From Rhodococcus sp. 1168 (GTDB lineage Bacteria > Actinomycetota > Actinomycetes > Mycobacteriales > Mycobacteriaceae), in the NCBI RefSeq assembly GCF_002091955.1, contig NZ_MKKY01000091.1, positions 377,001 to 441,000 on the forward strand: a DNA stretch of 64,000 nt, given 5' to 3'. The stretch's first letter is position 1. Each line of letters starts with the position of its first letter. The position numbers and the translations under genes are program-made. The notes below the pieces were generated by a model that was not told where the DNA came from, did no database searches, and saw nothing but the letters and a program-made list of their open reading frames with translations. Shown one piece after another: positions 1 through 9,169 of this stretch.

Positions 1-407
1 AGCACTCCGGTGTCGGCTCCGATCAGCGAGCGGATCTCGCCGGGAAACAGACTCCGATAGTCGGTGGGCAAGCCGAGGACTACCCCGGGCCCGGTTTTTT
101 GAGTGCTGGCCCCGGTGGTCGTAGTCAGGCCGGTCGTTTGCGCGTAGCCGACCTGCACACCAGCGCGCACTCCGGGGCTCGTGTCGACCAGTTGCGTTAT
201 CGCCGCGGGGTCGGCGCCAGGCGTCACCTGGACCTGCCAGTCGACGGACACCCCGCGGACAGCGCGGTCCGTCATTGTGGCCTGGGCACTGCTCAGGAAC
301 GAGCCGAGGCTGGCGAGCAGCGCTACAGCCACTGCCACTCCGCACGCCGTAGCGAGCAGGCGGGCGGGACGTCGACGGAGCAGACCGCGCAGCCAGCGAA
401 GCATCAT
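1..407 (-). CDS. FtsX-like ABC transporter permease (N-terminal part, runs off window)
   Basis: First 135 codons of a membrane permease; the rest lies beyond position 1. The start is ATG at 407, whose bases overlap the TGA stop of the upstream ATPase (ATGA junction), so the two are translationally coupled. The N-terminus has a basic stretch (MMLRWLRGLLRRRPARLL) followed by one hydrophobic segment (ACGVAVAVALLASLGSFL), then an extracytoplasmic region, as in MacB/FtsX-type permeases. The neighbours are two LolD/MacB-like ATPases and a lipoprotein, which supports an ABC system acting on the cell envelope. The substrate cannot be told. Confidence 0.75.
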   Translation of the reverse strand, partial: MMLRWLRGLLRRRPARLLATACGVAVAVALLASLGSFLSSAQATMTDRAVRGVSVDWQVQVTPGADPAAITQLVDTSPGVRAGVQVGYAQTTGLTTTTGASTQKTGPGVVLGLPTDYRSLFPGEIRSLIGADTGV

Positions 408-1111
408 CGTGGCTCGCTAGCGGATACCGGCTGGAGGTCGAGCAGGGTGCCATCGCGCATCGTCCATCGGGTCGCCAGTCGCTTCGCGATTTCCGGGTCG
501 TGGGTGGATACGACCAACGCCGCGCCCAGTTCGTCGGCGGTCTGCAGCATCACATCGAGCACCATCGCGGCGGTCTGGTGATCGAGTTGACCGGTCGGTT
601 CGTCAGCCAATATCAAGCGCGGTGCCGCTGCCAGCACGCGGGCGACCGCAACACGTTGAGCCTGCCCACCGGAGAGTTCCTCGGGCAGGCTGGTGGCAAG
701 GTCGCCGATCCCCAGCCGGTCCAACGCGACCCTGGAGCGTTGGGCCGCGTCGGATCGGGTGGTGTCGCCCAGCAGCATCGGAAGCGCAACGTTCTCGGAC
801 ACGGTCAGTGCGGGGACCAGACTCGGGCCCTGGAAAACCACACCGATTCGGCCCGGCCGAGCCAATGGATGACCGTCGAGGCCAGGCCACGTCACGGTGC
901 CGGACGAGCTCGATTCCAAGCCCGCCATCACATGTAGCAACGTCGACTTTCCTGACCCCGACGGCCCGGTCACCGCGATCCGGGCGGCCGGCCACACTGT
1001 GCAGGTAACTTCGGCGAGCGTATTCTTTGCGGTGCGGCCAACACCGAACGTACGAGTGAGGTTCTGGCACATCACTAATGGCGATCCTGTGTCGATAGCC
1101 GATGGGTTCAC
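404..1111 (-). CDS. ABC transporter ATP-binding protein (LolD/MacB type)
   Basis: 235-residue ATPase. Walker A is GPSGSGKST near residue 50, the signature is LSGGQ near 145, Walker B is LILADEPT near 165, and the switch His is in STHDPE. It starts with GTG at 1111, overlapping the TGA of the upstream ATPase, and ends overlapping the permease start, so it is the middle of a coupled operon. Such ATPases drive FtsX-like permeases that act on lipoproteins, peptides or cell-wall enzymes. No substrate can be assigned. Confidence 0.88.
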   Translation of the reverse strand: MNPSAIDTGSPLVMCQNLTRTFGVGRTAKNTLAEVTCTVWPAARIAVTGPSGSGKSTLLHVMAGLESSSSGTVTWPGLDGHPLARPGRIGVVFQGPSLVPALTVSENVALPMLLGDTTRSDAAQRSRVALDRLGIGDLATSLPEELSGGQAQRVAVARVLAAAPRLILADEPTGQLDHQTAAMVLDVMLQTADELGAALVVSTHDPEIAKRLATRWTMRDGTLLDLQPVSASEPR

Positions 1112-1821
1112 GATGTGACCAGTCCGTCGGAGAGCCGGATGAGCCGATGTGCTGTCTCCGCGACGGCTGGGCTGTGGCTGGCTACGAGGATCGCGGCCCC
1201 GCGCTCGGCGTACTCGGTGAGGATCTCGAGCACAGCTGATTCGTTGTCGCTGTCGAGTTCACCGGTGGGTTCGTCGGCCAGGATCACATCGGGATCGTTG
1301 GCCAGCGCCACGGCAAGTCCAGCGCGGGAGAGTTCGCCGCCCGATAGCTCACTCGGATACGCGCTGCCGCGAGCGACTATCCGCAGCGACTGCAGCAGTT
1401 CCGCGACCGGAATCCGATTTCGGCGTCCGACAAGCTGTTGAACCAGCCGAATATTGTCACTGACGGTCAAGTGCGCCAGCAGGTTTCCACTCTGAAACAG
1501 CAGCCCGATGTGTCGGGCACGCAGCCGGGCCCGAACTTGTTCGGATTGGTGGCTCACCCTTCGCCCACCGATCCGCACTGTGCCTCCATCAGGCTCGTCG
1601 AGACCCGCCAGACACGAGAGCAGGGTCGATTTTCCGGACCCGGAAGGGCCGACGACCGCAACTAGTTCACCGCCCCGAAGCTGCAGCGAGACTCCTCGCA
1701 ACGCGAGGACCTCCTCGTCGCCCGAGCGGTAGAAGCGGTACAGCGACGATGCCTGCAGGGCGGCCGGCTGCTCGCCGACGGGCTCGACAGGGTTGCTGTG
1801 GTCCGAGTCGACCACGCTCAT
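1108..1821 (-). CDS. second ABC transporter ATP-binding protein
   Basis: 237-residue ATPase with Walker A GPSGSGKST, signature LSGGELS (last Gln replaced by Glu) and Walker B VILADEPTGELD. The start is ATG at 1821 because it overlaps the TGA of the upstream lipoprotein gene (CCATGAG); an in-frame start further up at 1857 would lie inside that gene. Two adjacent ATPases before one permease is unusual: they may form a heterodimer, or a second permease may lie to the left of the window. Confidence 0.87.
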   Translation of the reverse strand: MSVVDSDHSNPVEPVGEQPAALQASSLYRFYRSGDEEVLALRGVSLQLRGGELVAVVGPSGSGKSTLLSCLAGLDEPDGGTVRIGGRRVSHQSEQVRARLRARHIGLLFQSGNLLAHLTVSDNIRLVQQLVGRRNRIPVAELLQSLRIVARGSAYPSELSGGELSRAGLAVALANDPDVILADEPTGELDSDNESAVLEILTEYAERGAAILVASHSPAVAETAHRLIRLSDGLVTS

Positions 1822-2411
1822 GGCAACCAGGCAAACGAATCGGTGACCGTGCGCCAAGGATCGACATTGTCCGAACCGTCCGGCGCGGCCAAGGTGAGCA
1901 CAACATCTCGGCCGGATTCAAAGAACTCGTACTGCTCGACAGCCTCGGTCACCGATTTGCCGGTCACCGCACTCGGCGCCGACTGGTCTTGATAAGTGAT
2001 CAGCATCACCGACCCGGACTTACGGTCCACCGACTTGACATCGCCGGGTGTGTATCCGGGAGTATTTGCCGCCAGCGCAGGCAACTCGGTCGACCGGGCT
2101 GACTCCACACTGGGGGCAACCGCAACGTTTTCGCGGGATGAGATGGTGATCGAATTGAATTTGTCGCTGAACTTCACACCCTTAGGCGTATCAGTTTTGG
2201 CCCAGCCCTCCGGAATACTCATCGTGAACGAATCGTCCGGTGCGGTGTAGGGCACAAATGCCTGGTTGTCGGGTATATCTCCGGCGGGGTTGACTTCACT
2301 CGTCGGAGCCGCTGCCGTTGATCCGCCAACCGTCGGTGTGGGGTTGGTGCTGCAGGCGGTGAGAACGGCCGCAGCGAGCGCGACCCCGATCGCGTATCGC
2401 GTATCGATCAT
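1818..2411 (-). CDS. putative lipoprotein
   Basis: 197 residues. The signal peptide ends in a lipobox (VLTAC, Cys 20), followed by a Thr/Pro/Ala-rich linker, as in actinobacterial lipoproteins. The mature domain (about 50-197) has a PDDSFTMSIPEGW motif typical of the LpqN/LpqT-like, photosystem II PsbP-related fold. A good ribosome-binding site (AGAGGAG) lies about nine bases before the ATG. First gene of the operon with the two ATPases and the permease, so it may be a substrate-side partner at the outer face of the membrane. Confidence 0.78.
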   Translation of the reverse strand: MIDTRYAIGVALAAAVLTACSTNPTPTVGGSTAAAPTSEVNPAGDIPDNQAFVPYTAPDDSFTMSIPEGWAKTDTPKGVKFSDKFNSITISSRENVAVAPSVESARSTELPALAANTPGYTPGDVKSVDRKSGSVMLITYQDQSAPSAVTGKSVTEAVEQYEFFESGRDVVLTLAAPDGSDNVDPWRTVTDSFAWLP

Positions 2412-2708
2412 TGTTGCGCTCCTCTTTGAGTAGACCCGCCTGGATCAGCCAAATCTTCCTGACCGCGATTTTGCTCGTGTGTAGCTGTGCAAACGCTGAA
2501 AGGCGTAGTGCGCGCTATGCGCTTGACTCGAAGCGTCGACGGAACCGGGCTGGGCCCCTCGTTGCGAGGACCTCGGCGGCACCTGGGTGGCGGGTCGACG
2601 ACGCCGCGCTCGACGACGTCGTACTCGCCCACATCACCGTCGGGAATGCGTCGCGATCCGGGTGACGTGGAGGCGGTTCCGACGAGTCGTCGCCAGTATG
2701 GTCGAACA
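2412..2708. promoter_or_regulatory. divergent intergenic region, lipoprotein operon / cinA
   Basis: About 300 bases between the divergent lipoprotein operon and cinA. It should contain both promoters. No clear operator or riboswitch was recognised. An open frame runs into it from cinA, but its composition and the start context favour the ATG at 2709. Confidence 0.4.
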
Positions 2709-3995
2709 ATGACTGTGCGAGCGGGTGTTGTGGTTACCGGAACCGAAGTTCTGGCCGGCCGAGTCACCGACAGGAACGGCCCGTGGGTGGCCCAGCGACT
2801 ACTGGAGATGGGAGTGGACGTTGCACACATCACGATCTGCGGTGACCGGACCGAGGACCTGACGGCGCAACTACAATTTCTCGCGGATCAGCGCGTCGAC
2901 TTGATCGTCACGACCGGAGGCTTGGGTCCGACCGCTGACGATCTCACCGTGGAGACCGTTGCCGCTCTGTACGGCCGCGAATTGCACCTCGACGACGAAC
3001 TCGAACAGCGCATCCACGCAATCGTGCAGCGATGGCGAAGCCGGTTGAGTTCTGCAACCGACTCAGAGCCGTTGTTGGCAGGTATTCGCAAGCAGGCAAT
3101 GGTCCCGCACGGTGCGTATTCCATTCCACCGACCGGAACCGCCCCCGGTGTAGCGATACCTGCCGGAGACTCCGGGGCACTGCCCGCTGTCCTGATATTG
3201 CCCGGCCCGCCTCGCGAACTGCAGGCGATGTGGCCGGAGGCACTCGACAGCGCACCGGTCGCCGAAATCCTGGCACGAAGCACACAAATCCGTCAGAACA
3301 CCATTCGTGCGTACGGGCTGTCCGAAGCCGACCTCGCTGCAACGCTTCGGACAGCGGAGCGCCAGATCACGGGGTTCGGCGATCTCGAGATTACCACCTG
3401 CCTGCAACTCGGCGAGCTCGAGATGGTGACCCGCTATGCAGAGCCTGCCGCCACCGCATACACCGACCTCGCAAGTCTCATCGACGAACAACATGGCGCG
3501 CAGGTCTTCTCGATCGACGGATCCACCATCGACGATATCGTGGCGAACCGGTTGGCGAGCCATCGAATTGCCACCGCAGAATCGTGCACAGGTGGCATGA
3601 TCGCCGCACGCCTCACCGATCGCGCGGGATCTTCGGCATACGTCATCGGTGCGGTCGTGTCCTACGCGAACGAAGCCAAAACCGGCCTCCTCGACGTCCC
3701 CGCCGAGATGATCGAAGAACACGGCGCTGTCAGTGAAGAAGTGGCCGCCCAAATGGCGGAGGGCGCACGAAGCAGACTCGGCGTCGACATCGCGGTATCG
3801 ACCAGTGGAGTAGCGGGACCGGGGGGCGGCACCGACCTCAAACCGGTCGGCACTGTCTGCTTCGCAATCGCCTCCTCAGACCGACCGACCCTCACCCGCA
3901 CACTCCGGCTCCCCGGCGACCGCGCAAGCGTGCGTGCGCTGTCCACCACAGCGGCGATGCACATGCTCGCCGACGCGTTGGGGCCTGTGAACTGA
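2709..3995 (+). CDS. cinA: CinA-family protein (nicotinamide-nucleotide amidohydrolase)
   Basis: 428 residues, the usual length for CinA. The N-terminal MoCF-type domain (1-170) has the TGTEVL and TTGGLGPT motifs. The C-terminal domain (about 270-420) has the ESCTGG catalytic motif and the GVAGPGGG loop of NMN deamidase/PncC. The family hydrolyses ADP-ribose or nicotinamide mononucleotide in pyridine-nucleotide recycling. The start is ATG at 2709, where homology begins ([13 protein letters not shown]); the frame is open further upstream but that stretch looks non-coding. Transcribed alone, away from the ABC operon. Confidence 0.93.
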   Translation: MTVRAGVVVTGTEVLAGRVTDRNGPWVAQRLLEMGVDVAHITICGDRTEDLTAQLQFLADQRVDLIVTTGGLGPTADDLTVETVAALYGRELHLDDELEQRIHAIVQRWRSRLSSATDSEPLLAGIRKQAMVPHGAYSIPPTGTAPGVAIPAGDSGALPAVLILPGPPRELQAMWPEALDSAPVAEILARSTQIRQNTIRAYGLSEADLAATLRTAERQITGFGDLEITTCLQLGELEMVTRYAEPAATAYTDLASLIDEQHGAQVFSIDGSTIDDIVANRLASHRIATAESCTGGMIAARLTDRAGSSAYVIGAVVSYANEAKTGLLDVPAEMIEEHGAVSEEVAAQMAEGARSRLGVDIAVSTSGVAGPGGGTDLKPVGTVCFAIASSDRPTLTRTLRLPGDRASVRALSTTAAMHMLADALGPVN

Positions 3996-4143
3996 GCGCC
4001 GTCGTTCACGCGCGGCGCGGTGAGCGGAAACGTCTGCTACCAACTGTGCGAGTCACTCTGCTGCTCAACGCAATCAGTGACTCGGTAGCCGTTCGGTCGA
4101 GCCGGCGACCAAGGCGACAGTGACATGGTCGATACCCATTCCT

Positions 4144-4254
4144 TCAGTCCGAGAGTTCGGCCACCTGGTCGAACTCGAAGAACTGGAAGAACCTCAGGAT
4201 CTTGGTGGTAGTCGTCTCGTGCAGTGCTGCAGCGCGGGCGGTGGCTGCATCCAT
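4144..4254 (-). CDS. possible 36-residue ORF in the cinA-mmpL gap
   Basis: The 300-base gap after cinA holds one short minus-strand frame that reads like a real protein end: an Ala-rich helix followed by ILRFFQFFEFDQVAELSD. It starts with ATG and ends with TGA. No ribosome-binding site stands out and I do not recognise a family. It may be the tail of a decayed gene or chance. Nothing else was seen in this gap. Confidence 0.2.
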   Translation of the reverse strand: MDAATARAAALHETTTTKILRFFQFFEFDQVAELSD

Positions 4255-4295
4255 CTGATGTATCTACTCGCACCTTCAGCACTACACGGACAGTC

Positions 4296-6611
4296 CTAGG
4301 CCTGCACCTTGTCCGTCGAATCTGCCGTATCGGCGGACAGGACGGAACCGGCGGGCCCGGACGCGTCGTCGGTCAACGACTCTCCGTCGATGTCGATCGT
4401 CGGGAGAACCTTGCGTAGCTGCGCCGGCATCCACCAGGCGCGTCGCCCGAGCAGGAACATTGCCGCAGGGATGATCGTCATTCGCACAACGAAGGCGTCG
4501 AGGAACACGGCCGTCGCAAGCGCGAAGCCCATGGATTGAATGAACAAGTCATCCTGTGCAACGAACGCTGCGAACACGGACACCATGATCAGCGCAGCGG
4601 CAGTGACGACCCGTGCGCCATGGGTGAATCCATCGACAACTGCAGTCGTCGCATCGGCCCCTCGCGAATACGATTCCTTCATTCGAGATACCAGGAAGAC
4701 GTGGTAGTCCATCGCGAGGCCGAAGACGATCCCGATGAGAAAGATAGGCATGGACGATGCGAGCGGCGCCGCCGAGAACATCCCGAGTACTCCGTCCTGG
4801 AACAGCAGCACTGTAACTCCGAACGTCGCTCCCACGGAGAGCAGGAAGCCGGCCGCTGCGGTCAACGGCACGATGATCGAGCCGAACACCACCGTGAGCA
4901 GCAGGAACGCGAGCCCAACGACGATCAGCAGGTAGACCGGCAGCGCTGTCATCAGGCGTTCGGTGACGTCGGTCTGAACGGCCACGATTCCCGTCACGCC
5001 GATAGTGGTCCCGGTAGCTGCCTCGACGGCGGTAGTTCCGCCGCGCAGGTCGGCCAGGAGTGTCTTGGTCGAATCGTCGTTGGGCCCACCAGACGGCGTG
5101 ATCAGTACACGGGCACCGTCGGCGGTGTCGTTGAGTGCGATCACTTGCGCTCCCTCGACGCCGGGAACTTCGGCTGCCCACTCGACCACGGATGCGAAGG
5201 CATCTGGCACGGTCGCTTCCTTGCCGTCGATCACCATGAGCAACGGCGCATTTCGCCCTTCGCCGAAGCCGCGGTCGATGAGTTCTGCTGCGATACGCTG
5301 CGGCGTCCCTTCGGCCGCAGTCGCGTCGGAGGGAAGCGCCATTGCCAAATGCGTCACCGGGAGCGCCAACAGCACGAGGGCCACGACTGCGGCGACGAGC
5401 ATCCGAACAGGGGCGCGTCGGACGACACCGACCCAGCGGCGACCCAGTGTCGTGTCTCCGGTGGCAGACTCCGTTGTCGGAGCAACTCCGGGTATGCGTC
5501 CGGCGAAGGTCTTGCGTCCGAAGACCCCGATGAGAGCGGGAAGCAGCGTCAGCGCGATCAGCACTGCGACGGCAACAGTGCCCGCCGCGGCAAGGCCCAT
5601 CGACGTCAAGAACGGTATGCCGACGACGGCCAAGGCCGCGAGAGCGATCACGACCGTCGCTCCCGCGAACACGATCGACGACCCCGCTGTGCCTACCGCA
5701 CGGGCGGTAGCTTCCCGACGGTCGGCGGAACGATCGAGCTCATGGCGGTACCGCGACAGAACGAAGAGCGCGTAGTCGATGCCGACAGCCAGACCGAGCA
5801 TCGTTGCGAGCAGCGGGGTCGTCGACCCCAGATCTGCGAACGCGGTTGCTGCGACGACACCCAGTACACCGATAGCGACACCCACGACCGCCGTGAGCAG
5901 CGGCAGCCCCGCAGCGACGAGCGACCCGAACGTGAAGACCAGAATGACCGCGGCGACCGCGAGGCCGATCAACTCGCTCGCCGGATCGATGATGCCCGCA
6001 TCCTCGACACCCGCGCCGAGGTAGCCGACCTCGAGCCCGTCCTCGCGTGCCGTCTCGGCGATCGCGCTCACTTGTTCCTTGGTGCTTTCCAAGACATCGG
6101 CGGCGGCAGCGACATCGAACGCCCACTCGATCGTCCCGACTGTGCCATCGGCGCTGAGCGGGCTGAGCGCCGCAGCATCGGCACGCGCACGGTCCTCGGG
6201 CACCCCTTGTTCGAGTGCGCTGCCGACGAGTAGGTCGGTCTGCACTCCGGCCGCCGTCGCGGGATCGACGATGGTCGCCGACGATCCCAATTGGGGAAGC
6301 GCCTGCAGATCGGTCACCACGCGCTGAACGGCGGAGGACACTTCGCTGTCGAGCAGGGTCGAACCTGCAGGAGCACCGAGGACCATCGTCACGTCCGCTG
6401 CGGCTTCGGCGAGCTCACCGGCGAACAACTCGGTCGACATCGCCCGAGCCTGCTCGGCCGGGGTATTGGGAATAGTGAGGGAGTCCTGCATGGGCTTCGA
6501 CATAGTGGCGGCGATGATGCCGGTCACGAACAGGGCGAGCACCCAGGCTGCTACGAACGACCACTTGTGGTCGAAAGCGAAACGCCCCAACCGGTAGAGA
6601 CGGTGCGCCAT
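4296..6611 (-). CDS. MmpL/RND-family transporter
   Basis: 771 residues with the two-fold MMPL layout: TM1 near residue 20, a periplasmic domain (about 45-195), a TM block 205-380 with GSLVAAGLPLLTA and the VGIDYALF motif, a second periplasmic domain (430-570), and a second TM block 575-740 with FGLAMDYHVFL. The Asp-Tyr pairs in both blocks are the proton-relay residues of the family. Its ATG overlaps the stop of the SRPBCC gene, so the two are coupled. It diverges from the lipid/polyketide operon starting at 7424. In mycolata, MmpL proteins often export lipids made by a neighbouring acyl-AMP ligase/PKS set, so a role in exporting this cluster's product or a surface lipid is plausible but not shown. 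Confidence 0.9.
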   Translation of the reverse strand: MAHRLYRLGRFAFDHKWSFVAAWVLALFVTGIIAATMSKPMQDSLTIPNTPAEQARAMSTELFAGELAEAAADVTMVLGAPAGSTLLDSEVSSAVQRVVTDLQALPQLGSSATIVDPATAAGVQTDLLVGSALEQGVPEDRARADAAALSPLSADGTVGTIEWAFDVAAAADVLESTKEQVSAIAETAREDGLEVGYLGAGVEDAGIIDPASELIGLAVAAVILVFTFGSLVAAGLPLLTAVVGVAIGVLGVVAATAFADLGSTTPLLATMLGLAVGIDYALFVLSRYRHELDRSADRREATARAVGTAGSSIVFAGATVVIALAALAVVGIPFLTSMGLAAAGTVAVAVLIALTLLPALIGVFGRKTFAGRIPGVAPTTESATGDTTLGRRWVGVVRRAPVRMLVAAVVALVLLALPVTHLAMALPSDATAAEGTPQRIAAELIDRGFGEGRNAPLLMVIDGKEATVPDAFASVVEWAAEVPGVEGAQVIALNDTADGARVLITPSGGPNDDSTKTLLADLRGGTTAVEAATGTTIGVTGIVAVQTDVTERLMTALPVYLLIVVGLAFLLLTVVFGSIIVPLTAAAGFLLSVGATFGVTVLLFQDGVLGMFSAAPLASSMPIFLIGIVFGLAMDYHVFLVSRMKESYSRGADATTAVVDGFTHGARVVTAAALIMVSVFAAFVAQDDLFIQSMGFALATAVFLDAFVVRMTIIPAAMFLLGRRAWWMPAQLRKVLPTIDIDGESLTDDASGPAGSVLSADTADSTDKVQA

Positions 6612-7156
6612 CAGTTCTCTTCCGACACGATCGTGGCCGACTCTGAACGCACACGTACCTCATGCGCGAGAGCGTCGTTCATCGCGCGGAACTGGGCGAG
6701 TGTGTCCTTGCGCAACATCGAGCGCATGGGTGGGACAGCGAGTCCCCGAAAATGCTCTTCCTGCACCAGGCGGACCCGACCGGGACCGGACGGATCGATG
6801 GTGAAGAAATGCTCACCGTCGAACACTCCCGTGATCCAGAACTTTCCCTTCCAGCGAAATTCTCGATTCTTCGACACCGTCAGCACCGTCGGTGTGAACG
6901 TCGTCGTACTGCCTTTGGTATCGGAAAGAACGTTGGTGATTGTGGCCCCTTCGGTCAGCGGGCCCGTGGACGAGACGACGAACGGATTCCATCGCGGGTA
7001 CGACTCGCGATCGACCAATACGTTCCAGACTTCGTCGGCCGAGGCCTCGATCTCGCGCTCGGCACGAATGACGAACGACGTGCGGGTGGACCACACTGCA
7101 TATGCGACAGCCGCTCCGATCAGTACAACCATGACAATAATTCCCATCTTGGGCAT
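6611..7156 (-). CDS. membrane-anchored SRPBCC (polyketide cyclase-like) protein
   Basis: 181 residues. One N-terminal membrane segment (about 4-20, GIIVMVVLIGAAVAYAVW) is followed by a START/SRPBCC domain: EIEASADEVWNVLVD, YPRWNPFV and the FRGLAVPP stretch are typical. These domains bind hydrophobic ligands. Coupled to the MmpL gene downstream, it may pass a lipid to the transporter or bind it at the membrane. No enzymatic residues can be assigned with confidence. Confidence 0.75.
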   Translation of the reverse strand: MPKMGIIVMVVLIGAAVAYAVWSTRTSFVIRAEREIEASADEVWNVLVDRESYPRWNPFVVSSTGPLTEGATITNVLSDTKGSTTTFTPTVLTVSKNREFRWKGKFWITGVFDGEHFFTIDPSGPGRVRLVQEEHFRGLAVPPMRSMLRKDTLAQFRAMNDALAHEVRVRSESATIVSEEN

Positions 7157-7423
7157 CTTCTCTCGATCATTGACCGGTGTCCGTGTTCCGACACCCTCGG
7201 ATACTGCGACGCCTTCGACCGTTCGGCCGAATCACGTTTGCGCACAGAAGGTAACAGCTTCCAAGCAGGATTGTCATGGGGCGCAGCCCATCGCGGCGAC
7301 AGCAGATCGAATCCGCAAGAGTTCCTTTAGCGCCGTCGAAGTTCGATTCAAGGACAGCAGGATACGTTGGGTTTCCTTCCGAAACATCCGTGTCCGAAGA
7401 CCTTCTCCAGGGAGCCGCGTTCG
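7157..7423. promoter_or_regulatory. divergent promoter region, MmpL pair / tetronate operon
   Basis: 267 bases between the divergent SRPBCC-MmpL unit and the long biosynthetic operon. It presumably carries the promoters of both. A purine-rich ribosome-binding site (GGGAG) precedes the ATG at 7424. No clear inverted repeat was found by eye. Confidence 0.4.
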
Positions 7424-9169
7424 ATGTCGAACTCCGATGGCACAACACATTTCGACGACTTCGTTTCACACTTTCGCGGCGTCGTCGCCGGAAACTCCGA
7501 CCGCCTGGCCATCTCGTTCCTCTCCGACCGCGGTGAACCCGACGCGACGAGGTCGCTGACGTTCGGCGAGCTCGACACCCTCTCCGACTCCGTCGCGCGG
7601 CAGCTGCGTAGCGACTACGACGCCGGTGAGCGTGCGTTGCTGCTGTTCGCTCCCGGTCATGAGTTCCTCTACGCATTCCTCGGGTGCCTGTACGCACAGG
7701 TCATCGCAGTGCCTGCACCGGTACCGACCGACGCAAAAGGCATGGAGCGCCTCAGCAAGATCGTGCGCGACTCCGAGATCGGGGTGTTGCTGACCACCGA
7801 CGCATTGCTACCTGCCATCACGACATGGTTGGCCGACTGTGGCCTCGACGAGGTCCGCAGTGTCGTCGCTGTCGACACGATCGAGGTACCCGATTCGCCG
7901 AACCCGCCGCTCGACATTCCGGCGGCCGATACCGTGGCGTTCTTGCAATACACATCCGGATCGACGACCGACCCGAAGGGCGTCGTCATCACTCATCGCA
8001 ATCTGCTTGCGAATCAACGGGAAATCCATCTCGTCACCCGCGCCACCCCGAACGACGTGGCGGCCGGATGGTTACCCCATTTCCACGACATGGGCCTGAT
8101 CGGGCAACTCCTGCATCCGCTGTACGTGGGATTTCCAGGACACTACATGTCACCGGTCACGTTTCTCAAACGTCCGATGTTGTGGCTGGAGACGTTGTCC
8201 AGGTTCTCCGGGACCATGACGGTGGCACCGAATTTCGCATTCGAGATGTGCACCAGACGTGTCACGGACGATGTGGTGGCAGGCCTCGATCTCAGCCACG
8301 TCCGCATCATCTTGAACGGTTCCGAACCGGTTCACCCGCAGACACTGGTCGACTTCTGCGAACGGTTCGCTCCCGCCGACCTCGATCCGAACTCGGTGTA
8401 CCCCTGCTACGGCCTCGCTGAAGCGACCTTGCTCGTGTCGGGTGTGCGTGGAACCGGCTTCACCGTGTTCGATGCCGATTCCGATGCTCTCGAACGCAAC
8501 GAAGTCCGTGCCGCGACGCTGCACGGGTCGGCTCGACCGCTCGTAGGTAGCGGAGTCGTCGGCGAATCCGACGTCGCAATCGTAGATCCGGTCACTCTCG
8601 AGCGACTCGGACCCGGACGCATCGGCGAGATTTGGGTTCGCGGAGACATTGTCGCACAGGGATATTGGAAGAACGTCGAAGCCACGGCCGCTACATTCGG
8701 CTTGTCCCTCGCACATGAGCCCGGGTACATGCGCACCGGGGACCTCGGTTGTTTCGTCGGTGACGAGTTGTTCGTCACCGGCCGGTTGAAGGATGTCATC
8801 ATCGTCAACGGCAAGAATCACTACCCGCACGACCTCGAACAGACGGCGAAGTCGGCGCACCCGGCTGTCGCACTGGGCCTGACCGCGGCGTTCGGGATGG
8901 GCGAGTTCCCGGAACGAGTCGTCCTCGTTCAGGAATTCCGCGAGGAGGATCTCGGCGAACTGGAGGTGGCCGATCTCAAACCGATTCTGCACGAATCGAT
9001 TCGGCAAGGACACGGATTGATACTGAGCGAGATCGTTCTCGTCGATCGTAAGGTCGTCTCGCGGACGACGAGCGGAAAGATTCGTCGGGCGGAAATGCGA
9101 GACCATTTCCGCCACGGGCGGCTCGAGGACCGCGGTGTCGTACCGATCGCCGCATCGGTAGTTCGATGA
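7424..9169 (+). CDS. fatty acyl-AMP ligase (FAAL)
   Basis: 581 residues. Adenylating enzyme with P-loop YTSGSTTDPKGV near residue 175, the FAAL signature WLPHFHDMGLIG near 215, YGLAEATLL near 330, TGDLG near 440, and the C-terminal hinge region with KDVIIVNGKNHYP and TSGKIRR. FAALs activate fatty acids as acyl-adenylates and pass them to an ACP rather than to CoA. The next acceptor in the operon is the ACP at 12699. First gene of the operon, so it sets the starter acyl chain of the pathway. The stop overlaps the next ATG (ATGA). Confidence 0.92.
   Translation: MSNSDGTTHFDDFVSHFRGVVAGNSDRLAISFLSDRGEPDATRSLTFGELDTLSDSVARQLRSDYDAGERALLLFAPGHEFLYAFLGCLYAQVIAVPAPVPTDAKGMERLSKIVRDSEIGVLLTTDALLPAITTWLADCGLDEVRSVVAVDTIEVPDSPNPPLDIPAADTVAFLQYTSGSTTDPKGVVITHRNLLANQREIHLVTRATPNDVAAGWLPHFHDMGLIGQLLHPLYVGFPGHYMSPVTFLKRPMLWLETLSRFSGTMTVAPNFAFEMCTRRVTDDVVAGLDLSHVRIILNGSEPVHPQTLVDFCERFAPADLDPNSVYPCYGLAEATLLVSGVRGTGFTVFDADSDALERNEVRAATLHGSARPLVGSGVVGESDVAIVDPVTLERLGPGRIGEIWVRGDIVAQGYWKNVEATAATFGLSLAHEPGYMRTGDLGCFVGDELFVTGRLKDVIIVNGKNHYPHDLEQTAKSAHPAVALGLTAAFGMGEFPERVVLVQEFREEDLGELEVADLKPILHESIRQGHGLILSEIVLVDRKVVSRTTSGKIRRAEMRDHFRHGRLEDRGVVPIAASVVR

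Noticed and set aside
4536-6233. 565-codon plus-strand ORF opposite the MmpL gene
   Set aside because: Low-complexity Arg/Asp/Glu-rich translation, as expected from the antisense of a high-GC gene; the minus-strand MmpL is clear.
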